From contig NZ_CP060131.1 of assembly GCF_014235185.1 (NCBI RefSeq), positions 2,363,501-2,427,500 on the forward strand: 64,000 nucleotides of DNA. Direction: 5' to 3'. Below are positions 8,189 through 16,670 of the stretch, piece by piece. Below the pieces are notes generated by a model. That model worked only from the letters and a program-made list of their open reading frames with translations, searched no databases and was not told the origin of the DNA. Source of the DNA: Pseudonocardia petroleophila. GTDB lineage: Bacteria > Actinomycetota > Actinomycetes > Mycobacteriales > Pseudonocardiaceae. Made by a program: the position numbers and the translations under genes. How positions within the stretch are numbered: position 1 is the stretch's first letter; every line of letters starts with the position of its first letter.

Positions 8189-8704
8189 GTGACCCCACCC
8201 CGCGTCCGGCCCCCGCTCGTCGCCGACGAGCGCACCCAGCTCCTCGGCTGGCTCGACCTGCAGCGCGCGCTGGTCCGGTGGAAGTGCGAGGGGCTGTCCG
8301 ACGAGCAGGCGCGGCGGGCGGTCCTGCCCGGCTCGCCGCTGATGACGGTGGCCGGGCTCGTGTCGCACCTGCGCTGGACCGAGCACTGCTGGTTCGAGGT
8401 GCTCTTCCTCGGCGGGCCGTCCGCGGGCAACCCGCAGTTCGACGCCGACGTCGAGGACGCCGACATGCGGCCCGACGGCGTCCCGCTCGCCCGGCTCCTC
8501 GACGAGTTCGACGCCCAGTGGGCGCGGTCGAACGAGATCGTCGCCGCGCACTCCCTCGACGACACCGGGCGGCACCCCGACTTCTCCGCGGGAGGGGCGA
8601 GCCTGCGGTGGGTCCTGCTGCACGTGCTCGAGGAGACGGCCCGCCACGTCGGGCACCTCGACACGATCCGCGAGCAGCTCGACGGGGTGACGGGCTACTA
8701 CTGA
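8189..8704 (+). CDS. DinB-family (DUF664-type) protein
   Basis: 171 residues, GTG start. Four-helix bundle pattern typical of the DinB/YfiT family: LLGWLDLQRALVRWKCEGLS, the metal-site helix VAGLVSHLRWTEHCWFEVLF, and the C-terminal helix VLEETARHVGHLDTIREQLD, whose His residues, with that of SHLRW, would form the metal site. Members bind a divalent metal; several are thiol-dependent transferases using mycothiol or bacillithiol. Mycothiol is the expected low-molecular-weight thiol in this kind of organism. The substrate is unknown. A sensor kinase gene starts 25 bases after its stop. Confidence 0.85.
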   Translation: MTPPRVRPPLVADERTQLLGWLDLQRALVRWKCEGLSDEQARRAVLPGSPLMTVAGLVSHLRWTEHCWFEVLFLGGPSAGNPQFDADVEDADMRPDGVPLARLLDEFDAQWARSNEIVAAHSLDDTGRHPDFSAGGASLRWVLLHVLEETARHVGHLDTIREQLDGVTGYY

Positions 8705-8728
8705 GCGCCGTCCCGTCATGCTCCTCCC

Positions 8729-9973
8729 GTGGAGCACTCAGGGGAGGACCGGCCCGCGGTCGTCATCCGGGTCGTCGCGGTGGCGGCGGTCGGGCTGGCG
8801 CTGGCGCTGGGGCCGCAGCTCGCCCGCGGCCTCGTCGCACCCCTCACCGCACTGGTGGTGGCCGCGTTCGCCTACGCCGCGCTGCTCGCCGTCGCGGAGT
8901 TCCGGGGGTGGCGGCTGCTCCCGCCGCGGGTCGCGACCGCGATCGACGGCGGGCTGGTGCTCGTCGCGTGCGGGCTGACCGGTGGGGCGGAGAGCATCAT
9001 GGTCGCGCTGCTGCCGCTCATCGTCATCGCGGCGTCGGTGCGCGGCGGGGCGGTGGTCGGGCGGCTCGCCGCGGTCGTCGCCGGGGCGGGGTTCACGGTG
9101 GGGTCGGTGCTCGGCTCCGACGCCGACGTCCCGCTCGCCGACCGCTGGCTGGCGGGGGCGTGGTGGACCGGGTTCCTGGTGGCGGCGTCGGTGCTGGTCG
9201 GGGCACTGGTGCAGATGCTGGAGCGGCAGCTGGAGGCGGCGGCCGTCGCGCGGTCGGAGCACGAGGCGTTCCTGGAGGAGCGCGACCTGCGGGCGCGGCT
9301 GCTCGCCGCCCAGCAGGCCCGGCTCGACGGCGTGCGGGTGGTGCTGCACGAGTTCCGCACACCGGTGGCGTCGCTGACCGCGCTGAGCGCCGACCTCGCC
9401 GCGGACCGGCTGCCCGGGCCGTCCCGCGCCGTCGCGACCCGCCTGCTGGCCGAGCACGCGGTGCACCTGCGCGACATGCTCGACGGCCTCGCCGACGTCG
9501 CGGTCACCGACGGGAGCCCGATCGGGCGGGTGCGGGCCCGGGTCGTGCCCCTGTCCGAGCTGGCCGACGCCGTGCTGGACGCGGCCGGGGTGGCCGCGGC
9601 GCGCCGCCGCCCGTCGGTGGAGCCGGAGGGGGCGGCCGTCCGCTGCGACCCCCAGCGCCTGCGGCGCGTCCTCACCAACCTCGTCGAGAACGCGGCCCGG
9701 CACAGCGGTGACGCCCCCGTCGAGCTCGACCTCCGCCACGCCGACGGCGTGCTGGTCGCCGAGGTCCGCGACCGCGGCCCCGGCCTCCCGCCCGGACAGG
9801 AGGGCGTGGTGACGGCGAAGGGCGTGGCGCTGGGGGAGCGGCGCGGCACCGCGGGGCTGGGCCTGTGGATCGTCGAGGCGCTGGTGGCGGCGATGGACGG
9901 CGAGCTCAGCCTGGAGCCCCGGGCCGGCGGCGGCCTGGTCGCCCACCTCGAGCTCCCCCTCCCCGCCCCCTGA
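8729..9973 (+). CDS. membrane sensor histidine kinase
   Basis: 414 residues from a GTG. The N-terminal ~165 residues hold five or six hydrophobic helices with little outside the membrane, so the signal may be sensed in the bilayer. A coiled linker (~165-200) leads to the HisKA domain with the H-box VVLHEFRTP (His207). The ATPase domain shows the N-box LTNLVENAARH (Asn317, Asn321), G1 DRGPGLP (~348) and G2 TAGLGLW (~375). The HEFRTP type of H-box normally pairs with OmpR-class regulators, while the only regulator nearby, at 7459-8130, is NarL-class. CATGCT six bases upstream may be a weak -10. Confidence 0.92.
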   Translation: MEHSGEDRPAVVIRVVAVAAVGLALALGPQLARGLVAPLTALVVAAFAYAALLAVAEFRGWRLLPPRVATAIDGGLVLVACGLTGGAESIMVALLPLIVIAASVRGGAVVGRLAAVVAGAGFTVGSVLGSDADVPLADRWLAGAWWTGFLVAASVLVGALVQMLERQLEAAAVARSEHEAFLEERDLRARLLAAQQARLDGVRVVLHEFRTPVASLTALSADLAADRLPGPSRAVATRLLAEHAVHLRDMLDGLADVAVTDGSPIGRVRARVVPLSELADAVLDAAGVAAARRRPSVEPEGAAVRCDPQRLRRVLTNLVENAARHSGDAPVELDLRHADGVLVAEVRDRGPGLPPGQEGVVTAKGVALGERRGTAGLGLWIVEALVAAMDGELSLEPRAGGGLVAHLELPLPAP

Positions 9974-10055
9974 GCCGTCACCCGGACGGGTGGGCTGGCA
10001 CCCGCGGGCCAGGGGCGGACCCTCCGGGCCGGTGCGCACGACGGGACCGTCCCGG

Positions 10056-10061
10056 CATGCT
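10056..10061 (+). promoter_or_regulatory. putative -10 element of the alcohol dehydrogenase/R2lox operon
   Basis: CATGCT six bases before the ATG at 10068, where no Shine-Dalgarno sequence is present. The same CATGCT hexamer stands six bases before the histidine kinase GTG (8717-8722). It departs from TANNNT at the first base, so it is a weak call. Confidence 0.35.
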
Positions 10062-10067
10062 TCCCCC

Positions 10068-11174
10068 ATGCGGACGCAGGCGGCGGTGTTGTGGGAGCAG
10101 GGCGGCAAGTGGGAGGTCGAGGAGGTCGAGCTCGATCCGCCGAACGCCGGTGAGGTGCTCGTCGAGCTCGCCGCGAGCGGCCTGTGCCACTCCGACGAGC
10201 ACCTCGTCACCGGGGACCTCCCGGTCGGGTTCCCGATGGTCGGCGGGCACGAGGGCGCCGGGCGGGTGCTGCAGGTCGGGCCCGGCGTCACCGACGTGGA
10301 GGTCGGCGACCCCGTCGTCATGACGTTCCTGCCGTCGTGCGGGCGCTGCTCCTACTGCGTGCGCGGCTACACGTCGCTGTGCGACGACGGCGCGGGCGCC
10401 ACGCTCGGCCCGCAGCTCGACGGCACCTACCGCTTCCACGCCCGCGGCGAGGACGTCGGCCAGATGTGCCTGCTCGGCACGTTCGCCCGGCACACCGTGG
10501 TGCCGGTCAAGTCGGTCGTGAAGATCGACGAGGGCTTCCCGCTGCACCTCGCGGCCCTCGTCGGCTGCGGCGTGACGACCGGCTTCGGCAGCGCCGTGCG
10601 CACCGCGGAGCTGCGCGCCGGGGACACCGCCGTCGTCATCGGGATCGGGGGCATCGGGGCCAACGCGGTGCAGGGGGCGCGGATCGCGGGCTGCCGGTAC
10701 GTCGTCGCCGTCGACCCGGTGGAGTTCAAGCGCGAGAAGGCGCTCGAGCTCGGCGCCACGCACGTCGCCGCGAGCATGGACGAGGCCTGGAACACCGTCT
10801 CGGAGATCACCCGCGGCCAGCTCGCCGACGCCGCGATCCTGACGACCGGCGTCGCCGAGGGCGCGTACCTGCAGCCCGCGCTGCAGCTCGTCGGCAAGAA
10901 GGGGCGCGTGGTCGTCACCGCGCTGGGCCACCCCGACGAGGACACCGCGTCGCTGTCGCTGCTCGACCTCACGCTCTACGAGAAGCAGATCCGCGGCGCC
11001 CTGTTCGGCAGCTCCAACGGCCAGCACGACGTGCCGCGCCTGCTGGAGATGTACAACCTGGGCCAGCTCAGGCTCGACGAGCTGATCACCCGCGAGTACT
11101 CCCTGGAGGAGATCAACCAGGGCTACGACGACATGCGCGAGGGCCGCAACATCCGCGGCCTGATCCGGTACTGA
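10068..11174 (+). CDS. zinc-dependent, NDMA-type alcohol dehydrogenase
   Basis: 368 residues, class III-like medium-chain dehydrogenase. Catalytic zinc ligands are Cys40 (SGLCHSDEH), His61-Glu62 (GGHEGAGRV) and Cys167 ([12 protein letters not shown]). The structural zinc lobe is [10 protein letters not shown] with Cys91, Cys94, Cys97 and Cys105. The Rossmann motif is [20 protein letters not shown], starting near residue 189. The closest type is the actinobacterial NDMA-dependent alcohol dehydrogenase, where NAD(H) stays bound and an external acceptor, in several cases mycofactocin, reoxidises it. That cofactor link is from family knowledge and cannot be read here. R2lox follows after 17 bases, so both are one operon. 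Confidence 0.9.
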   Translation: MRTQAAVLWEQGGKWEVEEVELDPPNAGEVLVELAASGLCHSDEHLVTGDLPVGFPMVGGHEGAGRVLQVGPGVTDVEVGDPVVMTFLPSCGRCSYCVRGYTSLCDDGAGATLGPQLDGTYRFHARGEDVGQMCLLGTFARHTVVPVKSVVKIDEGFPLHLAALVGCGVTTGFGSAVRTAELRAGDTAVVIGIGGIGANAVQGARIAGCRYVVAVDPVEFKREKALELGATHVAASMDEAWNTVSEITRGQLADAAILTTGVAEGAYLQPALQLVGKKGRVVVTALGHPDEDTASLSLLDLTLYEKQIRGALFGSSNGQHDVPRLLEMYNLGQLRLDELITREYSLEEINQGYDDMREGRNIRGLIRY

Positions 11175-11191
11175 CTCAGGAGAGGTCTGCA

Positions 11192-12157
11192 ATGACGCGA
11201 TCGATCGAGCACGGCAAGCGCACCGGTTTCGCCACCCTCGGCGCGGGCGGGCTGAACTTCGACTCGTTCCCGATGCGGCTGTTCGCGAAGGGCAACGCGA
11301 AGCACTGGAACCCGGCCGACATCGACTTCTCCCAGGACGCCCGCGACGTCTCCGCGATGACCGACGCCGAGCGCTGGTGGACGACGATGCTCGCCGCGCA
11401 GTTCATGGCGGGCGAGGAGTCGGTGACGCAGGACCTGCAGCCGTTCGTCGCCGCCATGGCCGCGGAGGGCCGCCTCGCCGACGAGATGTACCTGACGCAG
11501 TTCGTGTTCGAGGAGGCCAAGCACACCGAGGGCTTCCGGCGGTGGTTCGACGCCGTCGGGATCACCGAGGACCTGCACCCCTACATCGCCGACAACGCCT
11601 CCTACCAGCAGATCTTCACCCACGAGCTGCCCGACAGCCTCTACGCGCTGGCCGCGGACCCGTCGCCGCGCAACCAGATCCGCGCCTCCGTCACCTACAA
11701 CCACATCGTCGAGGGGACGCTCGCGCTCACCGGGTACTTCATCTGGGCGAAGATCTGCAAGGGCCGGGGGATCCTGCCCGGGATGCAGCAGCTCATCAAG
11801 CACATCGGCGACGACGAGCGCCGCCACATGGCCTGGGGCACGTTCACCTGCCGCCGCCACGTCGCCGCCGACGACTCCCTGTGGGACACCGTCGACGAGC
11901 GCATGCAGGAGCTGCTGGTGCCGGCGATGGGAGTGGTCGCCGAGCCGTTCGACCGGCTCGCCGAGGGCGACGACCCCCCGTTCGCGATCGAGCTGAACGA
12001 GCTGGCCGAGTACGCGATGGACAAGATCGGCCGCCGGCTCGGCGCCATCGAGTCGGCCCGCGGGGCCGACCTGCTCGTCATCGACGTCGACGCGGCCCCC
12101 GAGGCGCTCGAGGAGCGCTTCCACGCCGAGGACGAGGCGGAGCTGGCCGCCGCCTGA
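11192..12157 (+). CDS. R2-like ligand-binding oxidase (R2lox)
   Basis: 321 residues with a good AGGAGAGG ribosome site. The ferritin-like four-helix core keeps all metal ligands of M. tuberculosis R2lox (Rv0233) at a constant offset of seven: Glu75, Glu108, His111 (EEAKHTEGF), Glu174, Glu209 and His212 (DDERRHMAW). Val78 and Tyr169, which form the unusual Val-Tyr ether cross-link in known R2lox, are also present. R2lox assembles a Mn/Fe centre and binds a long-chain fatty acid; its substrate is not known. It is not a ribonucleotide reductase subunit. It is coupled to the upstream alcohol dehydrogenase and is followed by a terminator. Confidence 0.93.
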   Translation: MTRSIEHGKRTGFATLGAGGLNFDSFPMRLFAKGNAKHWNPADIDFSQDARDVSAMTDAERWWTTMLAAQFMAGEESVTQDLQPFVAAMAAEGRLADEMYLTQFVFEEAKHTEGFRRWFDAVGITEDLHPYIADNASYQQIFTHELPDSLYALAADPSPRNQIRASVTYNHIVEGTLALTGYFIWAKICKGRGILPGMQQLIKHIGDDERRHMAWGTFTCRRHVAADDSLWDTVDERMQELLVPAMGVVAEPFDRLAEGDDPPFAIELNELAEYAMDKIGRRLGAIESARGADLLVIDVDAAPEALEERFHAEDEAELAAA

Positions 12158-12181
12158 CCGTCCCGCCCGGGCAGAAGTACG

Positions 12182-12223
12182 GCCCGCCGCCCCCGGAGCC
12201 GGTCCGCGGAGGGGGCGGCGGGC
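12182..12223 (+). terminator. terminator after R2lox
   Basis: Perfect 13-bp stem (12182-12194 with 12211-12223), all G/C except none mismatched, and a 16-base loop, 24 bases after the R2lox stop. It closes the alcohol dehydrogenase/R2lox operon. Confidence 0.85.
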
Positions 12224-12479
12224 GATCCACCGCGGCGGAGGTTCGCGCACACGCTCGGTAGCGGTGCCCGACCGACAGTAGCGACGCCCTGAGCTGGGGG
12301 TACCACCGGTTACACCTGCTGGGTGAGGCGCTCGGCGCGAACGGACCAACTTCGGGTTTCCCAGCAACTGGTCAGTAACCCACCTCACGATTCGTCGTTG
12401 GGGTGTTGTGGGCAGTCGGCCGCCCGCTCCCCGCACCGCGGCCGCGATCCGCCCGGAACCTGAACGAGGAGGCGGCGCC
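12224..12479 (+). other. intergenic region upstream of the mce operon
   Basis: 256 bases with lower GC than the neighbourhood, so it probably contains the mce promoter. A short palindrome ACTGGTCAGT lies at 12367-12376 and a GGGTT...AACCC pair flanks it. I cannot assign -35/-10 hexamers with confidence. The ribosome site GAGGAGG (12466-12472) precedes the GTG at 12480. No protein frame here looks real. Confidence 0.5.
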
Positions 12480-13622
12480 GTGGCCGGTGTCGAGGTGAAG
12501 GTCGAGGGGCTCTCGAAGTCCTTCGGTCGGGCGAACATCTGGTCGGACGTCACGCTGACGCTGCCGCCGGGTGAGGTGTCGGTGCTGCTCGGCCCGTCCG
12601 GCACGGGCAAGTCCGTCTTCCTCAAGACCCTGATCGGGCTGCTCAAGCCGGAGAAGGGCTCGATCGTCATCAACGACGTCGACCTCGTGAAGTGCTCGGA
12701 GTCGAAGCTCTACGAGATCCGCAAGCTGTTCGGGGTGCTGTTCCAGGACGGTGCCCTGTTCGGGTCGATGAACCTGTTCGACAACATCGCCTTCCCGCTG
12801 CGCGAGCACACGAAGAAGCCCGAGGCGCAGATCAAGGACATCGTCGCGGAGAAGATGGACCTGGTCGGGCTCAAGGGCGACGAGCGCAAGCTCCCCGGCG
12901 AGATCTCCGGCGGGATGCGCAAGCGCGCCGGGCTGGCCCGCGCGCTGGTGCTCGACCCGGAGATCATCCTGTTCGACGAGCCGGACTCGGGCCTGGACCC
13001 GGTGCGCACCGCGTACCTCAACCAGCTGATCATCGACCTGAACGCGCAGACCGACGCCACGTTCCTCATCGTCACCCACGACATCAACACCGCGCAGACC
13101 GTCCCGGACAACATCGGGATGCTCTACCGCAAGCACCTGGCGATGTTCGGGCCGCGGGAGGTGCTGCTGACCAGCGAGGAGCCGGTCGTCAGCCAGTTCC
13201 TCAACGGCCGCCGCCAGGGGCCCATCGGGATGTCGGAGGAGAAGGACACCGCGCAGGCGCAGCGGGAGATGGCCGAGGCGGGCGAGCTCGCCGGGCTGCC
13301 GGAGATGAAGCCGCAGCTCGAGGTCAGCCCGGGTGTGCCCGAGCGCAAGGCCGTGGCCCGGCGCCGGGAGCGGGTGCAGCAGATGCTGCACACCCTGCCG
13401 GCCGCCGCACAGGAGGCGATCCGCCGCAGCTACGCGAACGAGCCGGTGGCCGCGATGGCCGGCGGGGGAGGGCCCCTGCCCCAGCGCGGCCCGCGCGCCG
13501 GCGCCGACACCGAGGTGCTCCGCCCCGGCGACAACCCGCCCACGTGGTTCACCGGTCCCGGCAGCGGTCCCGGCCCGCAGGCGCCCCCGCCCGGCCCCGG
13601 CCGGCACCGGCCCCGGATGTAG
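12480..13622 (+). CDS. mceG: Mce transporter ATPase MceG (Mkl-type ABC ATPase)
   Basis: 380 residues from a GTG with GAGGAGG seven bases upstream. Walker A GPSGTGKS is at residues 38-45, the signature EISGGM at ~141-146, Walker B IILFDEPDSG at ~162-171, and the switch His200 in IVTHD. After the ATPase (to about residue 245) comes a ~135-residue tail, first helical (EEKDTAQAQREMAEAGELAG), then Gly/Pro-rich; a C-terminal extension is also known in mycobacterial Mkl. MceG powers lipid import through the two YrbE permeases encoded next. Here it opens the mce operon itself, whereas in M. tuberculosis it is unlinked from the mce operons but lies at a comparable place near rplL and rpoB. Confidence 0.93.
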   Translation: MAGVEVKVEGLSKSFGRANIWSDVTLTLPPGEVSVLLGPSGTGKSVFLKTLIGLLKPEKGSIVINDVDLVKCSESKLYEIRKLFGVLFQDGALFGSMNLFDNIAFPLREHTKKPEAQIKDIVAEKMDLVGLKGDERKLPGEISGGMRKRAGLARALVLDPEIILFDEPDSGLDPVRTAYLNQLIIDLNAQTDATFLIVTHDINTAQTVPDNIGMLYRKHLAMFGPREVLLTSEEPVVSQFLNGRRQGPIGMSEEKDTAQAQREMAEAGELAGLPEMKPQLEVSPGVPERKAVARRRERVQQMLHTLPAAAQEAIRRSYANEPVAAMAGGGGPLPQRGPRAGADTEVLRPGDNPPTWFTGPGSGPGPQAPPPGPGRHRPRM

Positions 13623-13634
13623 GGCCCCGAGACC

Positions 13635-14408
13635 ATGAGCGCTCCCCTCACCCGCGCGCTGACCCCCGTCGGCCGCCTGTTCTCCCTCGGCGCCGACGTC
13701 GTCGTCAGCGCGTTCAAGCCGCCGTTCCAGCTGCGCGAGTACATCGAGCAGACCTGGTTCGTCACCAAGGTGTCCGCGCTGCCCACGGCGCTGTTCACCA
13801 TCCCCTTCGGCGCGACGATCGCCCTGCTGCTCGGCGAGCTCACCCGCCAGTTCGGCGCGCAGAGCCAGACCGGCGCCGGCAGCGTGCTGGCGATCGTGCA
13901 GCAGGCCGCGCCGATCGTCACCGCGCTGCTGATCGCCGGGGCCGGCGGCAGCGCCGTCTGCGCCGACCTCGGGGCCCGCACCATCCGTGAGGAGATCGCG
14001 GCGATGGAGGTGCTGGGCATCTCGCCGATCCAGCGGCTCGTCGTGCCGCGGGTCCTCGCGATGGCCACCACCGCGGTCGTCCTCAACGGGCTGGCCACGG
14101 TCGTCGGCGTGGCGGGCGGCTACTTCTTCAACGTCATCGTCCAGGGCGGCACGCCCGGCGCCTACATCGCGGCGTTCTCCTCGATCGCGCAGGTCAGCGA
14201 CATCCTGGTCAGCGAGCTGAAGGCGCTGCTGTTCGGCTTCACGGCGGGGATCGTCGCGGCGTACCGCGGCCTGAACCCCCCGCCGGGGCCGAAGGGCGTC
14301 GGCGACGCGGTGAACCAGGCCGTCGTCATCTCGTTCGTGCTCGTGTTCTTCCTCAACCTGGTGCTGACGACCCTGTACCTGGACCTCGTCCCGCCGAAGG
14401 GCTCCTGA
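13635..14408 (+). CDS. yrbEA: Mce operon permease YrbEA (MlaE family)
   Basis: 257 residues with five or so membrane helices. The MlaE-family EQ loop is seen at ARTIREEIAAMEVLGISPIQ, the segment that contacts the ATPase. It forms the membrane channel of the Mce complex with YrbEB, moving lipids such as fatty acids or sterols inward. It starts 12 bases after the ATPase and ends one base before the second permease gene. Confidence 0.93.
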   Translation: MSAPLTRALTPVGRLFSLGADVVVSAFKPPFQLREYIEQTWFVTKVSALPTALFTIPFGATIALLLGELTRQFGAQSQTGAGSVLAIVQQAAPIVTALLIAGAGGSAVCADLGARTIREEIAAMEVLGISPIQRLVVPRVLAMATTAVVLNGLATVVGVAGGYFFNVIVQGGTPGAYIAAFSSIAQVSDILVSELKALLFGFTAGIVAAYRGLNPPPGPKGVGDAVNQAVVISFVLVFFLNLVLTTLYLDLVPPKGS

Positions 14409-14409
14409 G

Positions 14410-15249
14410 ATGGCGACCATCGGTTCCCGGGCCCGCAGCCTCGTCCGCGGCCCGCTCGACCAGCTCGAGGAGTTCGGCGACCAGCTCTCGCTCTACGGCC
14501 GGGCGATCGGTTGGGTGCCGCGCACGCTGCGGCGCTACCGCACCGAGATCGCGCGCCTGCTCGCCGAGGTCAGCTTCGGCTCCGGCGCGCTCATCGTCAT
14601 CCTCGGCACCGCGGGCGTGATGCTGTCGCTGTCGCTGTTCGTCGGCTCGCTGGTCGGCCTGCAGGGTTTCCGCGCGCTCGACTCGCTCGGCGTCGAGGCA
14701 CTGACCGGCTTCATCACCGCCTACTTCAACACCCGCGACATCGCGCCGCTGGTCGCCGCCGCGGCACTGACGGCCACGCTCGGCGCGGGCTTCACCGCCC
14801 AGCTCGGCGCGATGCGGATCTCCGAGGAGGTCGACGCGCTGGAGGTCATGGCGGTGCCGTCGGTGCCGTTCCTGGTGACCACGCGCGTCATCGCCGGGAC
14901 GATCGCGATCATCCCGATCTACACGATCGGCCTGCTGGCGAGCTTCATCTCCTCGCGGCTCAACGTCACGCTGATCAACGGGCTGCCGGGCGGCACCTAC
15001 GACCACTACTTCGACCTGTTCCTGCCGGTCAGCGACGTCCTGTACTCCTACCTCAAGGTCATCGTCTTCGCGATCGTGATCATCCTGATCCACTGCCACT
15101 ACGGCTACTACGCCAAGGGCGGGCCGGCCGGGGTGGGGATCGCGGTGGGCCGCTCGGTCCGCCTGTCGATCGTCAGCACGGCGATCCTCGACTTCTTCCT
15201 CACCCTCGTGATCTACGGGACGGAGACCTCGGTGCGGGTGGCCGGATGA
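14410..15249 (+). CDS. yrbEB: Mce operon permease YrbEB (MlaE family)
   Basis: 279 residues, second MlaE-type permease. Membrane helices include GALIVILGTAGVMLSLSLFV and the helix around IIPIYTIGLLASFI. The loop RISEEVDALEVMAVPSVPFL is the counterpart of the ATPase-contact loop in YrbEA. A heterodimer of A and B permeases is typical of actinobacterial Mce systems, while Proteobacteria use one MlaE. The stop overlaps the mceA start (ATGA). Confidence 0.93.
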   Translation: MATIGSRARSLVRGPLDQLEEFGDQLSLYGRAIGWVPRTLRRYRTEIARLLAEVSFGSGALIVILGTAGVMLSLSLFVGSLVGLQGFRALDSLGVEALTGFITAYFNTRDIAPLVAAAALTATLGAGFTAQLGAMRISEEVDALEVMAVPSVPFLVTTRVIAGTIAIIPIYTIGLLASFISSRLNVTLINGLPGGTYDHYFDLFLPVSDVLYSYLKVIVFAIVIILIHCHYGYYAKGGPAGVGIAVGRSVRLSIVSTAILDFFLTLVIYGTETSVRVAG

Positions 15250-16670
15250 TCAGGCGTCGGATCCAGGGACTCGCGTTCGTCCTGGTCATCGTCACCCTGC
15301 TGGGGCTGGCGATCGCGAAGTACAACGGGACGTTCGAGAGCGGGGTCCCGGTGACCCTGCAGGTCGACCGCGCGGGCAACCAGCTCACCGAGCGCTCCGA
15401 CGTCAAGGTGCGCGGCCTGATCGTCGGCACGGTGGAGCAGATCAGCACCACCGGGTCGGGAGCCGACGTCACGCTGTCGCTGCGGCCCGACATGGTCGAC
15501 ATGATCCCCGCGGGGGTCTCGGCGCGGCTGCTGCCCAAGACGCTGTTCGGCGAGAAGTACGTGTCGCTGGTGGTGCCGGAGAACGGCGGGAGCAGCACGA
15601 TCGCGGCGGGCGACGTCATCCCGATGGACCGCAGCGAGACCGCCCGCGAGATCGACGCGGCGCTCGACGGCCTGCTCCCGCTGCTGCAGGCCGTGAAGCC
15701 CGACGACCTCGCGACGACGCTCGGCGCGCTGTCGCAGGCGCTGTCCGGCCGCGGCGAGCGGCTCGGCGACACCCTCGTGCGCCTGCAGGAGCTGACCGGC
15801 GGCCTCCGCCCGGGGATCCCGGACCTGCAGGAGGACATCACGCAGTTCGCCGACTTCGCGGCCAACCTCGACTCGGCCGCGCCCGACCTGCTCGACGCGC
15901 TCGAGGACTTCACCGTGACCACCCGGACGGTGTCCGAGCAGCGCGAACAGCTCCGCGCGCTGATCGGCGGGGTGACCACGGCGTCCGACGACCTGCGCGG
16001 CTTCCTCGACCGCAACGGCGAGAACATCATCTCGCTGTCGGCTGCCTCGCGGCCGACGCTGGAGAGCCTGGCGCGCTACTCGCCGGAGTTCCCCTGCTTC
16101 TTCGAGCAGCTCAACGGCCTCATCCCGCGCCTGGACGACGTGTTCGGCGCGAACAACGGCCGGCCCGGCGTGTACGTGACCGTCGAGATCGTCAACAACA
16201 AGGGCAAGTACGTCCCGAACCAGGACGAGCCCGTGTACCTCGACGACCGCGGCCCGCGCTGCTACCCGATCCTGCCGCTGGGCCCGCAGGAGCCGCCGGA
16301 CGGCCCGTTCTGCGACGGCTCGCTCGCCCCGCCGCCGCCCGCCGACTCCCCGCGCGGCGACGTCGACGACCTGGGTGGCGACACCTTCGGCACCGGCGAC
16401 GCCTCCTACACCTGCGAGGACGGGTCCAGCGCCCGCGGCGAGGCCCCCGAGGGCGGGCTGCCCGGCCTACCGGGGTTGCCCGGCCTGCCGGAGCTCCCGA
16501 TCGAGGCCATCGCCTACGAGGGCATGGGCCTGCCCAACTCGCCCGGTGAGCGCCGGCTCGTCGCCGAGCTGGTCGCGGCCCAGGACGGCGGCGACCCGGC
16601 CGCCGTGCCGAGCTGGAGCTCGATGATGGTCGGTCCCCTCTACCGCGGCACGGAGGTGACGCTGACGTGA
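15246..16670 (+). CDS. mceA: Mce family protein MceA
   Basis: 474 residues. One N-terminal membrane anchor (LAFVLVIVTLLGLAIA, ~9-24) is followed by the MCE domain (about 38-120; VPVTLQVDRAGNQLTERSDV, then VKVRGLIVGTVEQI) and a long helical region that would build the tunnel through the periplasm. The last ~150 residues are Pro- and Gly-rich and include a short LPG/LPE tandem stretch near residues 405-420. Start ATG lies in the yrbEB stop. MceA is the first of six non-identical MCE subunits expected to form a hexameric shuttle between cell surface and membrane. Confidence 0.92.
   Translation: MIRRRIQGLAFVLVIVTLLGLAIAKYNGTFESGVPVTLQVDRAGNQLTERSDVKVRGLIVGTVEQISTTGSGADVTLSLRPDMVDMIPAGVSARLLPKTLFGEKYVSLVVPENGGSSTIAAGDVIPMDRSETAREIDAALDGLLPLLQAVKPDDLATTLGALSQALSGRGERLGDTLVRLQELTGGLRPGIPDLQEDITQFADFAANLDSAAPDLLDALEDFTVTTRTVSEQREQLRALIGGVTTASDDLRGFLDRNGENIISLSAASRPTLESLARYSPEFPCFFEQLNGLIPRLDDVFGANNGRPGVYVTVEIVNNKGKYVPNQDEPVYLDDRGPRCYPILPLGPQEPPDGPFCDGSLAPPPPADSPRGDVDDLGGDTFGTGDASYTCEDGSSARGEAPEGGLPGLPGLPGLPELPIEAIAYEGMGLPNSPGERRLVAELVAAQDGGDPAAVPSWSSMMVGPLYRGTEVTLT

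Noticed and set aside
12361-12380. A KstR-like operator upstream of the mce operon
   Set aside because: AGCAACTGGTCAGT matches only part of the TnnAACnnGTTnnA pattern (both end bases and one GTT base differ); no second site was found.
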